A stretch of 64,000 bases of DNA, from the NCBI RefSeq assembly GCF_050587365.1, contig NZ_JBOBFV010000003.1, positions 310,001-374,000 of the forward strand, read 5' to 3'. Below are positions 1 through 8,836 of this stretch, piece after piece. The DNA is from Plantibacter auratus (lineage in GTDB: Bacteria; Actinomycetota; Actinomycetes; Actinomycetales; Microbacteriaceae). Each line of letters begins with the position of its first letter. The stretch's first letter is position 1. A program made the position numbers and the translations under genes. The notes under the pieces are model-generated. The model was not told where the DNA came from, did no database searches, and saw only the letters and a program-made list of their open reading frames with translations.

Positions 1-1877
1 GTCGCACCCGGTAGCCCGAGCGCTGCGCCGAGCTGGCTCCATCCACCCAGGCTGCCGCCGGGGAAGCCGAGGGACAGTTGCCAGCCGGACGCCGCGGTCC
101 CGGGCGTCGCGACGCCCGGGTCGGCGAGGAGTCCGAGCCAGTTGTCGCGATGGAGCCCCTGCTGCCAGACGAGCGGGGCGAACAGCGCGATGGCGGGGAT
201 CGGGATGAGTCCGACCCTGGCGACACCTCGACCGGCGAAGACCATCGCGACGACCCAGATGACGAGCAACGCCGGGGCGAGGGACGGCGAGCTCGCGACG
301 ATCGCGGCGAACAGGAAGGCGCTCGTGCCGGCTGCGGCCCACGACCGGGACGCGACCACACCTGCGTAGAAGAGCCAGGGCAGCAGGACATGGACGATGA
401 CGGCCGCGGGACGGCCATCGGCGAGCGCGGTCAGGAGCGTCGGGGCGAGCGCCCAGAGCAGCACCGCCACCGCACGAGGACCGCTGCGCTCCGTGAGCCG
501 GGTGGCGGCGAACCAGGCGCCGAGCGCCGAGAGCGGCAGCGCGAGCAGGAAGAGCAGGACCAGGGAGAACGAAGGCTGCCAGAAGGTGATGGTCCCGAGC
601 ACCGCGAGGACCGCACTGAACGGGTCGGCGGCACCGACGAAGCCGAGGCCGACGTCGCGCCACCCGAAGCCGATGTGCTGCCAGAGTTCGCCGACAGTCG
701 CCGAGAGCGGGAGGAGTCCCCCACCGGTGAGGTACGTGGCTCCGAGGAGCGGAGCGAGGATCGCCGCTCCGATGACCGCCGTCGCGAGGACGACCCAGGC
801 GCCTCCGCCGGAGAAGAAGCGGAGGTCGCGTTCCTCACCGATGAAGCCGATCTGCGTCGCCTCCCGCGCGAGCGCGCGTTTGCGTCGGACCTCGTCGAGT
901 CGCATCCGCAAGCCGGCGATGCTCGACCAGCCCAAGGTGCGGTTCTTCGCGAGCTGGCGCCGGGCACTCCCGACCTTCGTTCCGGAGAACGCGACGGCGA
1001 ACGCCGCCGAGAGCTCGCCCAGCACGAGCTCGGGCTGCTTCTTCACGAAGTGGCCGATGACCCGCAGGATGGCGAGTGGCACGAGGCTGAGCCAGTGCAC
1101 GGGGACCATGATCCCGGGCGCATAGACGAGACGCCGGTGGAGCTGTGCGGCGCGGGCCTGGCGATGGCGACGACGACGCGCGCCGAGCCGGTTCGACCAG
1201 GAGGGCCCGGCGATGCCTTCGCCGGCGGAGGCGACCCGCGCCGTCGGCACGACCGCGACCAGATAGCCCGCGAGGCGGGTCCTGATGCAGAAGTCGAGGG
1301 CGTCGTCCGCCACGAGGGCCTGGTCGAAGCCGCCCAACTGGTCCCACAGCTGATGGCGCACGAGCATGCCGGCCGGACCGACCGCCATCACGTCGTTCAT
1401 CGTGTCGTGCTGGGCCTGGTCGAGCTCGTCCTCGACCACAGGGACCGCCGCCCCGAGGGTGGTGATCGTCTCGCCGTAGCGCCGGAGGAACGATGCGTCG
1501 TCCCAGTCGAGGATCTTCGGGCCGGCCACACCGACGGACGGCGAGACCTCGAGGGCGCCCAACAGGGCGGCTAGCGCCGTCGGCTCGGGAGCCGTGTCCT
1601 CGGAGAGCAACCAGAGCATCTGCTCGGCGTCCTCCGGCTGATCGGTGACGCGGACGCCGGCGGCCACAGCTTGCGCGAAGCTGAGGTCCTCGGTCGAGGT
1701 CACGAGCTTCATGCCGGGGACGCGACCGAGTTCCTCGATCGTCGCCTCACTCGCGCGGGTGGCGACGGCGATGATCCCGTCCGCCGGACGGGTCTGGGCA
1801 CGGAGGGCGTCGAGCGTGCGTGCGAGCGGCTCTGAGCCGTCGCGCACCACGAGAATCGCCGTTACTCGGGGAGACAT
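1..1877 (-). CDS. Membrane-fused family 2 glycosyltransferase, truncated by window start
   Basis: About 625 codons are open on the minus strand from the ATG at 1877 to the edge of the window, so the C-terminus is missing. Residues 1-230 look like a GT-A glycosyltransferase: it opens with TAILVVRDGSEPLARTLDAL, followed by ILDWDDASFLRRYG and then GPAGMLVRHQLWDQLGGFD. From about residue 340 the protein becomes a long series of hydrophobic segments. Such very large GT2-plus-membrane proteins sit next to whiB2 in related actinobacteria and are thought to act in cell-envelope glycan assembly (family knowledge). Substrate is unknown. The start is supported by a -10-like box seven bases upstream, suggesting a leaderless message. 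Confidence 0.8.
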   Translation of the reverse strand, partial: MSPRVTAILVVRDGSEPLARTLDALRAQTRPADGIIAVATRASEATIEELGRVPGMKLVTSTEDLSFAQAVAAGVRVTDQPEDAEQMLWLLSEDTAPEPTALAALLGALEVSPSVGVAGPKILDWDDASFLRRYGETITTLGAAVPVVEDELDQAQHDTMNDVMAVGPAGMLVRHQLWDQLGGFDQALVADDALDFCIRTRLAGYLVAVVPTARVASAGEGIAGPSWSNRLGARRRRHRQARAAQLHRRLVYAPGIMVPVHWLSLVPLAILRVIGHFVKKQPELVLGELSAAFAVAFSGTKVGSARRQLAKNRTLGWSSIAGLRMRLDEVRRKRALAREATQIGFIGEERDLRFFSGGGAWVVLATAVIGAAILAPLLGATYLTGGGLLPLSATVGELWQHIGFGWRDVGLGFVGAADPFSAVLAVLGTITFWQPSFSLVLLFLLALPLSALGAWFAATRLTERSGPRAVAVLLWALAPTLLTALADGRPAAVIVHVLLPWLFYAGVVASRSWAAAGTSAFLFAAIVASSPSLAPALLVIWVVAMVFAGRGVARVGLIPIPAIALFAPLVWQQGLHRDNWLGLLADPGVATPGTAASGWQLSLGFPGGSLGGWSQLGAALGLPGA

Positions 1878-1884
1878 CGGATTC

Positions 1885-1890
1885 AGACTA
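1885..1890 (-). promoter_or_regulatory. -10 box of a probably leaderless promoter
   Basis: TAGTCT read on the minus strand ends seven bases before the ATG at 1877. That spacing puts the transcription start at or next to the start codon, and no Shine-Dalgarno sequence lies between. Confidence 0.45.
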
Positions 1891-1988
1891 AGCGGGTCCG
1901 GCCGGAAGAGCGGGAACCGAGCGGGCGCGCCCCGAATCGGGGGTGTTCCGGTGAGTCGGGAGCGATTCGGTCAGCGTCCGACGGAGCG

Positions 1989-2318
1989 TCAGACAGCGCG
2001 TTTGCGCAGCTTCCGGCGCTCGCGCTCGGAGAGGCCGCCCCAGATGCCGAAGCGCTCGTCGTTCGCGAGCGCGTACTCGAGGCACTGCGACTTCACGTCG
2101 CAGCTGGTGCAGATCCGCTTCGCGTCGCGCGTGGAGCCACCCTTCTCGGGGAAGAACGCCTCGGGGTCGGTCTGCGCGCACAGCGCGTCGGTCTGCCAGG
2201 AGAGCTGGGTGTCGTCCTCGCCCTCGGCAGCAGGCTGACGGACGCCGGGGACTCCGAGATTGACCGGATCGACGAACCAGTCGTCGGGTACTCCGGCACG
2301 ATACTCAGGAATCGCCAT
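1989..2318 (-). CDS. whiB2: WhiB-family iron-sulfur regulator (WhiB2/WhmD type)
   Basis: A 109-residue Wbl protein. Four cysteines at 47, 70, 73 and 79 (C-x22-C-x2-C-x5-C) should bind a 4Fe-4S cluster; the block CAQTDPEAFFPEKGGSTR and the turn GIWGG (91-95) followed by basic ERERRKLRKR are diagnostic. The cysteine-rich core is very close to mycobacterial WhiB2/WhmD, which controls septation and division together with sigma A (family knowledge). The ATG at 2318 is preferred over one at 2351 because GGGAGA lies six bases upstream. The neighbourhood (manA and rml genes in the same region) resembles the mycobacterial whiB2-manA-rml area. The WhiB2 subgroup is inferred from the motif block. Confidence 0.93.
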   Translation of the reverse strand: MAIPEYRAGVPDDWFVDPVNLGVPGVRQPAAEGEDDTQLSWQTDALCAQTDPEAFFPEKGGSTRDAKRICTSCDVKSQCLEYALANDERFGIWGGLSERERRKLRKRAV

Positions 2319-2366
2319 ACCGTCTCCCCACCTAGTCGTACCCTGCGCCACGCGGCGCGATACATA

Positions 2367-2396
2367 ATTACACCCTTGTAGTTATGGTCGAGTCAA
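2367..2396 (-). promoter_or_regulatory. Sigma A-type promoter of whiB2
   Basis: On the minus strand TTGACT (2396-2391) is followed after 18 bases by TGTAAT (2372-2367), close to the vegetative consensus. The predicted start near 2360 leaves a leader of about 40 bases before the ATG at 2318. The stretch is clearly more AT-rich than its surroundings. Confidence 0.6.
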
Positions 2397-2504
2397 GTCG
2401 CGCATCGTAAAGCCTCAATCACGAGGTGAGGGTTCGCGACGCGCCGGGTGTGACCCGAACTGGGTGTCGGGGCCCGCCTGGGCGGATCGAGCGGTCGCGC
2501 GACG

Positions 2505-3467
2505 TCAGTCGGCGGCGCGCCTGGCCCGCCATGCGCTCTCCACCATCTGGCGCAGATCGTGTCGCATCCGCCAGTCGAGATCGCGAGCTGCGAGCGCACC
2601 GGACGCGACGATCCGCGCAGGATCGCCCGCCCTCCGCGGCATGATCTCGGGGGTGAAGTCGATCCCGGTCACCTCCGCCATCGCGGTCATGATCTCGCCG
2701 ACGCTCGACCCGTCCCCACTCCCGAGGTTGTAGGCGGCCTCGAGGGACTCACCCGCATCGAGCCGCTTGGCTGCGGCGACGTGCGCGGCCGCGAGATCCG
2801 CGACGTGCAGGTAGTCGCGGACGCAGGTGCCGTCCGGCGTCGGGTAGTCGTCACCGTTGATGCGGGGGGTGCGTCCGGCGAGAAGCGCGTCGAAGACGAG
2901 TGGGAAGAGGTTGTGTGGGCTCGTGTCGTAGACCTCGTCCGTCCCGGAACCGACGACGTTGAAGTACCGCAGCGAGGTGTGACGCAACCCGGTGGCGACA
3001 CCCTGGTCGCGGAGCAGCCACTCGCCGATGAGCTTGGACTCGCCGTAGGGCGACTCGGGCGCTTTCGGGGTGTCCTCGGTGACCAGGTCGACGTCCGTCG
3101 TCCCGTACACCGCGGCGCTCGACGAGAAGACGATGCGCTCCACCCGGTGCTCCTCCATCGCGGCGAGCAGCATCGCGGTGGCCGTGACGTTCTGGGCGTA
3201 GGTGTGGAGCGGGCGCTGCACGGAGACACCCGCGTACTTGTACCCGGCGACATGGACGACACCGCTCAGCTCGAACTCGGAGAAGGTGCGCTCGAGGACC
3301 GAGCCGTCGAGCAGGGTTCCGCGGACGAACGGCACCCCGGCCGGGACGAAGCGCTCGTGCCCGCTCGACAGGTCGTCGAGGACGACGACGTCGATCCCCT
3401 CCGCTTGGAAGGCCCGAACCACATGGGCTCCGATGTATCCGGCTCCGCCCGTCACCAGCCACGCCAC
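2505..3467 (-). CDS. galE: UDP-glucose 4-epimerase
   Basis: A 320-residue extended short-chain dehydrogenase interconverting UDP-glucose and UDP-galactose. It shows the NAD-binding TGGAGYIGAHV at residues 5-15, a Ser-rich catalytic strand VFSSSAAVYG and the YxxxK pair in YGESK. Length is slightly below the typical 330-340 residues of GalE. The start is GTG, preceded at good distance by GGAGGAAG; TAGTCT further upstream near 3519 could be its -10 box. It probably supplies UDP-galactose to the glycosyltransferases in this window, though a different UDP-sugar specificity cannot be excluded. Confidence 0.9.
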   Translation of the reverse strand: MAWLVTGGAGYIGAHVVRAFQAEGIDVVVLDDLSSGHERFVPAGVPFVRGTLLDGSVLERTFSEFELSGVVHVAGYKYAGVSVQRPLHTYAQNVTATAMLLAAMEEHRVERIVFSSSAAVYGTTDVDLVTEDTPKAPESPYGESKLIGEWLLRDQGVATGLRHTSLRYFNVVGSGTDEVYDTSPHNLFPLVFDALLAGRTPRINGDDYPTPDGTCVRDYLHVADLAAAHVAAAKRLDAGESLEAAYNLGSGDGSSVGEIMTAMAEVTGIDFTPEIMPRRAGDPARIVASGALAARDLDWRMRHDLRQMVESAWRARRAAD

Positions 3468-3521
3468 GATGCTTCCTCCAGGGAGTCCTCCACCTGCCGT
3501 GCTGCAGACGGAGTGACCAGA

Positions 3522-3665
3522 CTACTGGAGGCGCGTGCCCCGCGCGGCGGGGCGGACGGGGACGCGGCGATAGCCGTCCGTCAGGACGGCACGGATGGTC
3601 GCGGCGGAGGCGACGACCGCGACGAGGACGATGAGGAAGCCGACGACGAGTGCGATGATGGACAT
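3522..3665 (-). CDS. Small single-pass membrane protein
   Basis: A 47-residue open frame starting MSIIALVVGFLIVLVAVVAS: one hydrophobic helix at the N-terminus and a short basic tail rich in Arg and Pro (VPVRPAARGTRLQ). It lies 54 bases upstream of galE on the same strand and could share its transcript. Function is unknown. The clean helix-plus-basic-tail layout suggests a real gene, but it is too short to be certain. Confidence 0.5.
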   Translation of the reverse strand: MSIIALVVGFLIVLVAVVASAATIRAVLTDGYRRVPVRPAARGTRLQ

Positions 3666-3692
3666 GTCTGAAACTCTAGGAATGGTGAAAAA

Positions 3693-3708
3693 CTGCCACC
3701 AGTGGCAG
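3693..3708. promoter_or_regulatory. 16-bp palindrome, candidate operator
   Basis: CTGCCACCAGTGGCAG is a perfect inverted repeat in the 93-base intergenic space between the small membrane protein (minus strand) and the GlxA-type regulator (plus strand). It lies about 50 bases before the regulator start. The position fits an operator for one or both divergent genes. AraC-type proteins usually bind direct repeats, so the bound factor may be another protein. Confidence 0.4.
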
Positions 3709-3758
3709 AATGGACGCAAATAAGCACATTCCTGCCAAATCGATCATCCGGAGGTCCC

Positions 3759-4739
3759 ATGCTGTCGAAGGTCGCCCTGCTCGCCATTCCGGGGCTCCAG
3801 CCGTTCGAGTTCAGCGTCGTCTGCGAGGTCTTCGGCATCGACCGGTCGGACCAGGGCGGTCCCGCCTTCGACCTCCGCATCGTCACGAAGGACCCCGGTC
3901 CGGTCCGGATGAACCTGAGCGACGACGGTGCGCGGGGCTTCGACATGATCGTCGACGACGACCTGTCCTTCGCGGCCGAGGCGGACCTCGTGGTGATCAC
4001 CGGTCGTGGCGGATCGCGTGGCGGAGCGGTCGACGAGGCCTACCTCGACGTCCTCCGAGCGGCGGAGGCGCGGGGTGCCTGGGTCCTCAGCGTGTGCAGC
4101 GGGTCGTTCGTCCTCGGTCAGGCAGGGCTGCTCGACGGTCGCCGCAGCACGACCCACTGGATGTACACCAGCGAGCAGCAGACGACGTTCCCGGGCACCA
4201 CCGTCGACCCCGACGTGCTGTTCGTCGAGGACCGCAAGGTCATCACGGGCGCGGGGACCGCTGCCGGCATCGACGCGTGCCTGCACCTGGTACGACAGGA
4301 GTACGGCGCGGCGAGCGCCAACGTCATCGCCCGCCGGATGGTCGTCCCGCCGCAGCGCGACGGCGGTCAGGCGCAGTACGTCCTCTCCCCCGTCGCGGCG
4401 CAGCAGTGCGAGTCGCTCGCCCCGGTCGTCGACTGGATGCTCGACCACCTCGCCGAGGACCTGCCCATCGGGCGTCTCGCGCGGCAGGCGCACATGTCCG
4501 AGCGGACCTTCGCGCGCCGCTTCCGCTCAGAGCTCGGCAGCACGCCGGCCGCCTGGCTGAACCGACAACGCCTGTTCCGAGCGCAGGAGATGCTCGAACG
4601 CACCGACCACGGTGTCGAGCGGATCGCTGCGGACACCGGGTTCGGCACCGCGGCGGTCCTCCGTCACCACTTCGACCGCGTCCTCGGCACCACGCCCGCC
4701 GCCTACCGGCGGAGTTTCGGGGTGCGGGAGAGCGCCTGA
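3759..4739 (+). CDS. GlxA/FtrA-type AraC-family transcription regulator
   Basis: A 326-residue two-domain protein. Residues 1-180 form a DJ-1/PfpI-like domain with the nucleophile-elbow stretch VCSGSFVLGQAGLL and RRSTTHW. Residues from about 215 form an AraC double helix-turn-helix (IGRLARQAHMSERTFARRF, then IAADTGFGTAAVLRHHF, ending in TPAAYRRSF). Members sense small metabolites and activate catabolic or stress genes (family knowledge). The ATG at 3759 is chosen because GGAGGT sits four bases before it; a longer frame from 3702 lacks such a site. It ends 31 bases from the convergent manA. No target can be named. Confidence 0.9.
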   Translation: MLSKVALLAIPGLQPFEFSVVCEVFGIDRSDQGGPAFDLRIVTKDPGPVRMNLSDDGARGFDMIVDDDLSFAAEADLVVITGRGGSRGGAVDEAYLDVLRAAEARGAWVLSVCSGSFVLGQAGLLDGRRSTTHWMYTSEQQTTFPGTTVDPDVLFVEDRKVITGAGTAAGIDACLHLVRQEYGAASANVIARRMVVPPQRDGGQAQYVLSPVAAQQCESLAPVVDWMLDHLAEDLPIGRLARQAHMSERTFARRFRSELGSTPAAWLNRQRLFRAQEMLERTDHGVERIAADTGFGTAAVLRHHFDRVLGTTPAAYRRSFGVRESA

Positions 4740-4752
4740 GCCGCCTGGACCG

Positions 4753-4772
4753 GACCACCCGGCCGGGCGGTC
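4753..4772. terminator. Weak convergent hairpin between glxA-type gene and manA
   Basis: A 10-base inverted repeat with one mismatch (arms 4753-4762 and 4763-4772) fills the gap between two convergent genes and touches the manA stop. There is no T-tract. Confidence 0.3.
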
Positions 4773-5970
4773 AGCCCTGGGTCGTCGCGAGGAAGAGGGT
4801 CCCGGTCCCGGAGAAGCGCAGCTCCGCCTCGTCGGGCGTGACGAAGGCGTAGCCACCTCGATCGAGCTCCACCGACGAGGTGGCTCCGGTGATCCGCGCC
4901 GAACCGTCGGTCACGATCGCGATGCCGGGTCCGGGGAGGTGGAACGAGGGATCCTGCTCAGACGGCTCTGCGGGCAGATCCACTCGCAGCAGCTCGAAGT
5001 CCGGCACGTCCGGCACGAAGAGGCTGCGTCCACCGCCCAGGTCCGTCGGGTTCAGCCACGGCACCGGCCTCGGCTCGAACTCCAGGACCTCGAGCAGCTC
5101 GGTCACGTCGACGTGCTTCGGCGTGAGCCCCCCGCGCAGGACGTTGTCGCTCGCGGCCATGAGCTCGACGCCGATCCCCCGGAGGTAGGCGTGGATGTTG
5201 CCGGCGGGGAGGTAGAGCGCTTCCCCCGCTCGTAACGTGACGAGGTTGAGCAGGAGGGCGACCGCGATGCCCGGATCGCCCGGATACTCCTCCGCGAGCC
5301 GCCCGACCAGGGCCCGCTCGGCGTCGAATGCACCCGAACCGGGAGCCGCGGCGGACGCGACGAGGGCGTCGAGCAGCCCGCCGGGGAGCTGCTCGAGCAG
5401 GATCCGCACGGTGTCGCGGAGCCCGTCGGGGGCGACCAGCATCCCGCGGAGCATGGTGATGCGCGCTGCCGCAGCCGGATCGGGTGCCGAGGCCACCAGC
5501 TCGACGAGCAGCGCATCGGTCGCGGCGAGCTCGCGGAACCCGCAGAGCGCCTCGAAGCCGTCCCGGAGCGCGACGATGAGTTCCGGCTTGTGGAGCGCGT
5601 CCTTGTAGTTGCGGTGCGGAGCGTCGAGCGGCACCCCGCGTTCGTTCTCGGCGGCGAAGCCCGCGGCGGCCCGGTGCAGGTCGGGGTGGGCCTGCAGCGA
5701 GAGCGGATGGGCCGCTGCGAGGACCTTGAGGAGGAACGGCAGCGAGCCGTGCCCGCCGAGCGCGGCGGGATCGGCGGCGAGCCAACGTTCGAGGTCGGCA
5801 TGTCCCCCCACCGTCGATGGATCCGCGATCGGCGTCGGGGCCCCGGGGTGTGCGCCGAGCCAGAGTTCCGCCTCCGGACGTCCCGAGGGCTCGGACCCGA
5901 GCACCTCCGCGATCGCCGTCGACGACCCCCACGCGTAGTCACGAGGAGTGGCACGGAGCGGCACGAACAT
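4771..5970 (-). CDS. manA: Mannose-6-phosphate isomerase, class I
   Basis: A 399-residue type I phosphomannose isomerase, a zinc cupin that interconverts fructose-6-P and mannose-6-P. Seen: N-terminal DYAWGS, QAHPDLHRAAAGFA for metal and substrate binding, the NYKDALHKPELIVAL signature, and GNIHAYLRGIGVELMAASDN near the active site. Length matches the family. The ATG at 5970 follows AAAGGG at good distance; an upstream in-frame start would have no such site. It should feed GDP-mannose synthesis and so the gmd-colD branch at 24-27 kb; manB and manC are not in the window. Confidence 0.95.
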   Translation of the reverse strand: MFVPLRATPRDYAWGSSTAIAEVLGSEPSGRPEAELWLGAHPGAPTPIADPSTVGGHADLERWLAADPAALGGHGSLPFLLKVLAAAHPLSLQAHPDLHRAAAGFAAENERGVPLDAPHRNYKDALHKPELIVALRDGFEALCGFRELAATDALLVELVASAPDPAAAARITMLRGMLVAPDGLRDTVRILLEQLPGGLLDALVASAAAPGSGAFDAERALVGRLAEEYPGDPGIAVALLLNLVTLRAGEALYLPAGNIHAYLRGIGVELMAASDNVLRGGLTPKHVDVTELLEVLEFEPRPVPWLNPTDLGGGRSLFVPDVPDFELLRVDLPAEPSEQDPSFHLPGPGIAIVTDGSARITGATSSVELDRGGYAFVTPDEAELRFSGTGTLFLATTQG

Positions 5971-6166
5971 GGTGGAGCCCTTTCGACGGACGAGGGTGAC
6001 GCGCCAGCCGGACCCTGGGGCCGCTTGGCGTCGTCCTACAAGCCGTGCGACGCGGTCGCCCGGCACCGTGCACCAAACTACCAAGCCGTTGTCCGCGCCG
6101 AGCACACCTGCCTAGGCTGGCCGGGACGCCGATCCGGCGCCAGCGGACGCAATGGAGCAACGGACC

Positions 6167-7345
6167 ATGATCTTCGAACCCCTCGCCAGCGACTTCTACG
6201 GCTTCGAGAGCCTCCTGACGGCTCCCGAGCAGGAGGCCATCGCCCGCCTCCGAGCCTGGGCCGAGACCGAGGCGAAGCCGATCGTGAACGAGTACTGGGA
6301 GCGGGCGGAGTTCCCGAAGCACCTCATCACGCCGCTCCTCGAGCTCGACGTCGCCCGGTGGGCCTGGCCGGAGACGACGCCGTTCGAGAACAGCGCCGTG
6401 TTCCGCGGCCTCGCCTCGATGGAGCTCTCCCGGATCGACGCGTCGATCTCCACCTTCGTCGGGGTGCAGGACGGCCTCACCATGGGCTCGATCAGCGAGT
6501 GCGGGTCCCAGGAGCAGCAGGACGAGTGGCTTCCGAAGCTCGCCTCCGGCGAGGTCCTCGGCGCCTTCGGTCTCACCGAGCCGCAGTCGGGGTCGGACAG
6601 CGCACAGGGGCTCCGCACCACGGCCACGAGGGACGGCGACGACTGGATCCTGTCCGGCTCGAAACGGTGGATCGGCAACGCGACCTTCAGCGACATCACG
6701 ATCATCTGGGCGAAGGACACGGCCGACGGTCAGGTGAAGGGCTTCATCGTGCCGACCGACTCCCCCGGCTACTCCGCGACCAAGATCGAGGGCAAGATCA
6801 GCCTGCGCATGGTGCAGAACGCCGACATCACCCTCGAAAATGTCCGGGTCCCCGAGCGCCTCCGGCTGCAGCACGCGAACTCCTTCCGCGACACGGCGAA
6901 GGTCCTGCGGCTCACCCGCGCCGGCGTCGCCTGGTCGAGTGTCGGCGTCGCTGTCGGCGCGTACGAGGCGGCGGTCGCCTACGCCAAGGAGCGCGTGCAG
7001 TTCGGCAAGCCGATCGCGGGCCACCAGCTGATCCAGGACCTCCTCTCGAGGTGCCTCGGGAACATCACGGCATCGATGGCGATGTGCGTCCGGGTCTCGC
7101 AGATGCTCGACGAGGGCACCCAGCGCGACGAGCACTCCGCGCTCGCCAAGGCGTTCTGCACCGCGCGGATGCGCGAGACGGTCGCCTGGGCACGGGAGAT
7201 CATGGGTGGGAACGGCATCGTGCTGGACTACCACGCCGCCCGGTTCTTCGCGGATGCCGAAGCCCTCTACAGCTATGAGGGCACGCGGGAGATGAACGCG
7301 CTCATCGTCGGGCGGGCCATCACCGGCACCGCGGCGTTCGTCTGA
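6167..7345 (+). CDS. Acyl-CoA dehydrogenase, glutaryl-CoA dehydrogenase-like
   Basis: A 392-residue FAD-dependent acyl-CoA dehydrogenase. Seen: FAD-binding GAFGLTEPQSGSDS, then SGSKRWIGNATFSDI, RVQFGKPIAGHQL, and near the end REIMGGNGI and LYSYEGTREMNALIVGRAITG, where the Glu of YEGT is the catalytic base in the glutaryl-CoA and isovaleryl-type subfamilies. The YEGT-x-GRAITG ending resembles glutaryl-CoA dehydrogenases, but substrate cannot be fixed by eye. The ATG at 6167 has GGAG nine bases upstream; an alternative ATG is at 6152. It is divergent from manA with a promoter space of about 190 bases and has no obvious tie to the glycan genes. Confidence 0.88.
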   Translation: MIFEPLASDFYGFESLLTAPEQEAIARLRAWAETEAKPIVNEYWERAEFPKHLITPLLELDVARWAWPETTPFENSAVFRGLASMELSRIDASISTFVGVQDGLTMGSISECGSQEQQDEWLPKLASGEVLGAFGLTEPQSGSDSAQGLRTTATRDGDDWILSGSKRWIGNATFSDITIIWAKDTADGQVKGFIVPTDSPGYSATKIEGKISLRMVQNADITLENVRVPERLRLQHANSFRDTAKVLRLTRAGVAWSSVGVAVGAYEAAVAYAKERVQFGKPIAGHQLIQDLLSRCLGNITASMAMCVRVSQMLDEGTQRDEHSALAKAFCTARMRETVAWAREIMGGNGIVLDYHAARFFADAEALYSYEGTREMNALIVGRAITGTAAFV

Positions 7346-7386
7346 CCACCGGGCCGGACCAGGGCCTCGGTGCCGGCCGCAGCCGC

Positions 7387-7392
7387 TACCCT
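7387..7392 (+). promoter_or_regulatory. -10 box before the first Wzy-like gene
   Basis: TACCCT ends nine bases before the ATG at 7402. The start would be leaderless or nearly so; the intervening GGGGG could alternatively serve as a ribosome site on a transcript starting further upstream. Confidence 0.35.
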
Positions 7393-7401
7393 GGGGGCAC
7401 G

Positions 7402-8829
7402 ATGCTGTCCACCGAACCCGCCCCGCCCCGCCCGCCGGCAGCGCTGACGACACGCGCGCTCGTCGTCAGACACGTCGCCGTGTTCGCGACGTTCGCAGTC
7501 CTCGCCGGGACGTTCTGGACGAACCTCTTCACCATCTGGGGCTACACGGCGGTGGCACTCGTCTCAGGTGGTGCCGCGCTCGCGTGCCTGATGGTCGTCC
7601 GACCGAACTGGCGGCGCACACGGGTACCGTGGTCGCTCGTCGGCTACGGGGTGCTGTCGATCGTCTCGCTCGCCTGGTCCGCCTACCCGAGCGGCACGGC
7701 CGCGACCCTGCTCGGTGCGGCGCTGTGCACCGTCCTCGGCGTGACCCTCGCGGGCTGTTTCTCCTGGCCCGAGGTCATCCGGGTCCTCGGCCGTGCCGTG
7801 ACGTGGGTGCTGTCACTCTCCCTCCTCTTCGAGTTCGTCGTCGCAGCGATCATCCGGCACCCGGTGCTCCCGAACTTCTACGCCGGTGACGCGGCGGACC
7901 CGCCCCTGCTCGACTACTGGTCGCGGGACCTCCTGTTCTCCGGAGGACGCATCCAGGGCATCTCGGGGAACGCCAACCTCCTCGCCGTGGTGGCGTTGCT
8001 CGGGATCATCGTCTTCGGGCTCCGGCTGGCGGCGCGCCGCGACGAGCCCGGCGCAGCCAGGCTGGCCGGCCCCGAACGTCGCTGGACCCTGCTCATCCGC
8101 CTCGGTCTCTCCGTCGTGATGTTCCTCCTGAGCTTCTCGACCACCATCCTGCTCGCCGCCGTGGTGACGGCGGTGGTGCTCGCCGCCGCACTGGCGATCC
8201 GTCGGGCACCTCGCCCGGAGGCGAGGACACCGGTGTACCTCGGCTTCCTCGGCATCGGGGTCGTCGGCGCGGTGGGAGCGGTCGTCTTCCGTACGCAACT
8301 CCTCAGCCTCCTCGGGAAGAGCCCGGACCTCACCGGTCGACTCGACATCTGGGCGACCGTGTGGCGCCTCATCGAACAGCGACCGGTCTTCGGTTGGGGC
8401 TTCTCGAGCCCGTGGGCACCGTGGGAGCCGCTCTTCACCGACCTCGTCATCCGACGCGGCGTCCGACAGCTCCAGGCGCACAACGCCTGGCTCGACGTCT
8501 GGTTCCAACTCGGCGTCATCGGCCTCGTGCTCTTCGCCGCGGTCGTCCTGTCCATGTTGACGCGCACCTGGTTCCTGGCCGTCGACCGTCCACGCGTCGA
8601 CCTCGACGCACGGCGGCCGTACACGGCCCTCTCGCTCGCCCCCGTCCTCATCGCGGTCTCCCTCGTCGTGCAGTCGGTCGCGGAGAGTCGGTTACTCATC
8701 GAATCCGGCTGGGTCCTCCTGGTGCTCCTCGTCGTGAAGACGAAGCAGGAACCCGCCTGGCCGATCCCCGCCGTCGCGACCTCGGCCGACCTCGCACCCA
8801 CGCACCGGCGCGACGTCGTCGGCGGATGA
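7402..8829 (+). CDS. Wzy / O-antigen-ligase-family membrane protein 1
   Basis: A 475-residue integral membrane protein with roughly ten to twelve hydrophobic segments. The Wzy_C/WaaL hallmarks are in the C-terminal half: ISGNANLLAVVALLGI, then GRLDIWATVWRLIEQRPVFG leading to WGF, and QAHNAWLDVWFQLGVIGLVL, where the large outside loop ends in the conserved HNAWL. Members polymerise lipid-linked repeat units or ligate glycans to a carrier at the outer membrane face. It is followed after seven bases by a second homologue, so the two form an operon. Whether it acts as polymerase or ligase cannot be told from sequence. Confidence 0.85.
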   Translation: MLSTEPAPPRPPAALTTRALVVRHVAVFATFAVLAGTFWTNLFTIWGYTAVALVSGGAALACLMVVRPNWRRTRVPWSLVGYGVLSIVSLAWSAYPSGTAATLLGAALCTVLGVTLAGCFSWPEVIRVLGRAVTWVLSLSLLFEFVVAAIIRHPVLPNFYAGDAADPPLLDYWSRDLLFSGGRIQGISGNANLLAVVALLGIIVFGLRLAARRDEPGAARLAGPERRWTLLIRLGLSVVMFLLSFSTTILLAAVVTAVVLAAALAIRRAPRPEARTPVYLGFLGIGVVGAVGAVVFRTQLLSLLGKSPDLTGRLDIWATVWRLIEQRPVFGWGFSSPWAPWEPLFTDLVIRRGVRQLQAHNAWLDVWFQLGVIGLVLFAAVVLSMLTRTWFLAVDRPRVDLDARRPYTALSLAPVLIAVSLVVQSVAESRLLIESGWVLLVLLVVKTKQEPAWPIPAVATSADLAPTHRRDVVGG

Positions 8830-8836
8830 GCCCGGC

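Noticed and set aside
78..1574. A 498-codon plus-strand frame opposite the first gene
   Set aside because: Composition is Arg/Asp/Glu/Gly-rich without motifs; the minus-strand frame shows a clear glycosyltransferase and fits the codon pattern of the region.
4771..5970. manA as a two-domain PMI/GMP fusion
   Set aside because: Length is 399 residues and only the type I isomerase motifs are present; there is no nucleotidyltransferase part.
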